Source: Clostridia bacterium
GTDB taxonomy: Bacteria > Bacillota > Clostridia > TANB77 > CAG-465
Reading direction: 5' to 3'
DNA length: 58,789 nt
NCBI GenBank assembly: GCA_017626395.1
Contig: JAGAIU010000059.1
Location: 1 to 58,789, forward strand
In this document: in pieces, positions 56,406 through 58,789 of the stretch
How positions within the stretch are numbered: position 1 is the stretch's first letter
Layout: each line of letters begins with the position of its first letter
The notes under the pieces: generated by a model
Told to the model about the DNA's origin: nothing
The model's input: only the letters and a program-made list of their open reading frames with translations
The model's database searches: none
Translations under genes and position numbers: made by a program

Positions 56406-57905
56406 ATGGAAAAAATAAAAAAAGAGGGGTTGCTGGTAATGGCTTTGTTATTTGTTATTACAGCAATTATTATGATAAAGCCATTAAATGATTTAGATGA
56501 AGTTTGGAATTATAACTTTGCTAAAAATATATCAGAAGGGAATCTACCATACAAAGATTTTAGTATAATTATTACACCGTTAGTTCCTATTATATCATCA
56601 GTGTTTTTAAACATATTTGGAAATGAATTACTTGTAATGAGGGGACTAGCAGTTATTTTATGCACTGCAATTATATATATAGTGTATAAAATATTAGAAA
56701 GGTTAAAAGTAAATAAAAAATTAAACTATACTTTTATAATAGGGTTAATATGTATATTTTTACCGCATTTTAGAATAGATTACAATTTCTTTGTACTATT
56801 AAATATATTAATAATAATGTACATAGAACTAAAAGATGGAAGTAAAGATAAAGCATTATTAGCAAATATAAAGAAGGATATAGGATTAGGTATATTAGCG
56901 GGTATTTGTATATGTTCTAAGCAAACAACAGGACTTGTTGTTGCTTTGATGTTATTAGTATATAAATTGGTATATATAACAAACATTAAAGAATTTAAAC
57001 TATTTATAAAGAAAATGTTCTTTAGAGCAATAGGAGTTGCAATTCCATTACTTGTATTACTAGGATATTTTATATCAAATAACATAATGAATGATTTTAT
57101 AGATTATTGTATATTGGGAATTAATACATTTTCAAATTCAATACCATATACCGATTTAATATTAAAGAGCAACTTAATTGTAAAAATATTAGCTGTTATA
57201 GTTCCTGTATTTTTAGTATCAAGTATAGTTATATATATAAAGAAGAAATGTAAAAAAGAAGAACTAGAGTATAATTTATTAACTATTATTCCATTTGCAC
57301 TTGCATCAATGATTGTAGCATTTCCAATATCAGATGAAATTCATTTTTTAGTTGGAGCTTTACCATCAATGATAAGTCTAGTATATGGAATTAATATATT
57401 AGCAAGAAAAATAAAAAGTGAAAAGAATAAAAAATTCTTAAAAGATATTTTAAGATGCTGTAATATTCTAATGAGTACAAGTGGCTTAATTACAGCATGT
57501 CTAATGTTATGTGAGTGTATAATTACTGCTAGAAATTATACACAAACAAATCATTTTAAATATATAATACAAACTGAAACTATGGCAAATAGTATAAAAA
57601 CAGTAAATGAATATAGAGAGTCGCAAGATAAAAAAGTATATATATTAGATGCTACATCTGCAATATATACAATTCCACTTGACCAATATACTAAAAATTA
57701 TGATATGTTTGTAGTTGGAAATTTTGGGAAAGATGGTGAAGATGGAATTATAGAAGACTTAAAGACTAAAGAAGACTGCATCATACTAATAAAAAACGAA
57801 AATCATGAGAGAAACTGGCAAAATCCAGAAAAGGTAAGAGAATATATAATAGAAAATATGGAAAAAATAGGCGAAGTTGATGTATTTGATATATATGAAA
57901 ATTAA
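56406..57905 (+). CDS. GT-C type membrane glycosyltransferase
   Basis: 499 residues with about ten membrane helices. After the first helix comes IKPLNDLDEVWNYNFAKNIS, with acidic residues where GT-C enzymes (ArnT/PMT class) keep the catalytic Asp, followed by NLPYKDFSIIITPLVP, the usual 'P-Y-x-D-F-x-x-x-x-P-L' loop. The C-terminal ~110 residues are soluble and extracellular. It likely transfers a sugar from a polyprenyl-phosphate donor at the outer membrane face; acceptor unknown. GGAGTGATAA site. Confidence 0.75.
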   Translation: MEKIKKEGLLVMALLFVITAIIMIKPLNDLDEVWNYNFAKNISEGNLPYKDFSIIITPLVPIISSVFLNIFGNELLVMRGLAVILCTAIIYIVYKILERLKVNKKLNYTFIIGLICIFLPHFRIDYNFFVLLNILIIMYIELKDGSKDKALLANIKKDIGLGILAGICICSKQTTGLVVALMLLVYKLVYITNIKEFKLFIKKMFFRAIGVAIPLLVLLGYFISNNIMNDFIDYCILGINTFSNSIPYTDLILKSNLIVKILAVIVPVFLVSSIVIYIKKKCKKEELEYNLLTIIPFALASMIVAFPISDEIHFLVGALPSMISLVYGINILARKIKSEKNKKFLKDILRCCNILMSTSGLITACLMLCECIITARNYTQTNHFKYIIQTETMANSIKTVNEYRESQDKKVYILDATSAIYTIPLDQYTKNYDMFVVGNFGKDGEDGIIEDLKTKEDCIILIKNENHERNWQNPEKVREYIIENMEKIGEVDVFDIYEN

Positions 57906-57928
57906 ATTATTTTAGAGGTGAGTAAATA

Positions 57929-58516
57929 GTGTTGAAAAAAAACATAATTATATTAGGTGCGGCAAGAAGTGGAAAAACTACTTTAGCTCGAAAATTAAAA
58001 AAAGAATATGGATATAACTTAATATCTCTTGATGATATCATTTGTGCATTTGAAAGTATACCAGTGTGTGGCATAAAACATGATGGAGATGATATAGAAG
58101 TGTCTAAAAACTTTGCACTGTTTTTAATTAGATACTTAAAGGAATTATCTGAAGGACCTAACTATTATAATGGAATAAAATCTGTTATAGAAGGGACACA
58201 TATAGATTTTGAACAAGTAATGTCATTTTTAAATCAAGATAAATATAAAGAAAAATATGAGATAATTGGCCTTGTATATGATAATATTTCTGAAGAAGAA
58301 ATGTATAAAAATATAAAGGAACATGATACAGAAGATGACTGGACATATTGGTGTAGTGATGAAGAATTAAGAGGAAATGTTAGACATTTTATTGAAAGAA
58401 ATAAATTCTTTAGAGATAAATTTAAAAAATATAATATAAAAACTTATGATGTATCTATTGATAGAAAAAAAGTTTTTGATAGTATATGTTATGAGTTATT
58501 TAAAGATAATAAATAG
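57929..58516 (+). CDS. P-loop kinase-like protein
   Basis: 195 residues. [17 protein letters not shown] at the N-terminus is a Walker A loop, then [12 protein letters not shown] like the base/acid Asp of small-molecule or adenylate kinases, and VIEGTHIDF midway. The fold is that of AAA_18/CPT-type nucleotide-binding kinases. Start codon is GTG at 57929 with GAGGTGAG 7 bases upstream; a TTG follows directly. Substrate unknown. 23 bases after the GT-C gene and 13 before uvrB. Confidence 0.72.
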   Translation: MLKKNIIILGAARSGKTTLARKLKKEYGYNLISLDDIICAFESIPVCGIKHDGDDIEVSKNFALFLIRYLKELSEGPNYYNGIKSVIEGTHIDFEQVMSFLNQDKYKEKYEIIGLVYDNISEEEMYKNIKEHDTEDDWTYWCSDEELRGNVRHFIERNKFFRDKFKKYNIKTYDVSIDRKKVFDSICYELFKDNK

Positions 58517-58529
58517 AGAGGAAGAAAAG

Positions 58530-58789
58530 ATGTTTAAATTACATTCAAAATATAAACCTACAGGAGATCAACCAGAAGCGATAAAGGCACTTGTAGAAGG
58601 AGTAAAAAGAGGAGATAAAGGCCAAACACTACTAGGTGTTACAGGTTCAGGAAAAACATTTACTATTGCAAATGTAATTGCACAGGTAAATAAGCCAACA
58701 ATAGTAATGGCACATAATAAGACTTTAGCAGGACAGTTATATGCTGAACTTAAAGAGTTCTTTCCAGAAAATGCAGTAGAATATTTCAT
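58530..58789 (+). CDS. uvrB: Excinuclease ABC subunit B, N-terminal part (cut by window end)
   Basis: GAGAGGAAGAAAAG then ATG. The 86 visible residues read [37 protein letters not shown] (Walker A, residue ~40) and [20 protein letters not shown], a clear UvrB beginning. UvrB verifies DNA lesions in nucleotide excision repair. The gene continues beyond the window. Confidence 0.96.
   Translation, partial: MFKLHSKYKPTGDQPEAIKALVEGVKRGDKGQTLLGVTGSGKTFTIANVIAQVNKPTIVMAHNKTLAGQLYAELKEFFPENAVEYF

Overview
The window is very AT-rich and reads as a spore-forming anaerobic Clostridia chromosome, probably from an uncultured gut lineage. The evidence is A/T-dominated codon use, AGGAGG-type ribosome sites, a dipicolinate synthase A subunit (spore gene), a desulfoferrodoxin (anaerobe oxygen defence), LPXTG-like surface proteins with a class D sortase, and a Clostridia-style recJ-RSH-MBL block. 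Taxonomy is inference; no rRNA or complete tRNA gene is visible.

Positions 1-12500 are an accessory (defence and decay) region. It opens with a GmrSD-like DUF262 protein with a His-Me nuclease tail. This is followed by a ~1205-residue unrecognised protein ending in a PD-(D/E)xK nuclease fold, then an Api92/YubB-like ferredoxin-fold protein. At 6814-6904 lies a tRNA-like remnant: perfect acceptor and T arm with CCA, but no usable D or anticodon arm. It may be an integration scar. Next is a three-gene operon (AAA15 ATPase, RloB TOPRIM protein, TIGR02391/HEPN-like protein) resembling two-component OLD/PARIS-type defence plus a possible extra effector. From 10.7 to 12.4 kb four genes in a row are broken: hicA (in-frame TAA), hicB (in-frame TAG at the conserved Trp), a YgjV-like membrane gene (1-nt frameshift) and a response-regulator receiver domain (in-frame TAA).

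From 12.5 kb the DNA is housekeeping. There is superoxide reductase, recG, an HD phosphohydrolase, a reverse-strand lipid glucosyltransferase-like gene with a membrane partner, a class D sortase operon, der, a divergent plsY, and Mn-dependent pyrophosphatase. Two giant adjacent CnaB/SpaA-repeat surface proteins (22.6-33.5 kb) follow; their shared upstream DNA and parallel domains show a tandem duplication. The first carries a thioester adhesin domain. A third sorted surface protein, a beta-helix, lies at 47.3 kb. The sortase at 18 kb is the only one in the window and may anchor all three.

33.6-47.2 kb holds recJ, an RSH (p)ppGpp synthetase whose hydrolase-site residues are substituted, an MBL hydrolase, ung, queA, an ABC ATPase with a permease-CPBP protease fusion, tgt, cardiolipin synthase and a patatin lipase. 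48.9-58.8 kb holds dpaA overlapping folD, a transglutaminase-like protein, an EamA transporter, three acetyltransferase genes, a deoxyribosyltransferase-like protein, a stand-alone GT51 glycosyltransferase, a ComB-family phosphatase behind a perfect 22-bp palindrome, a GT-C membrane glycosyltransferase, a P-loop kinase-like protein, and the start of uvrB running off the end.
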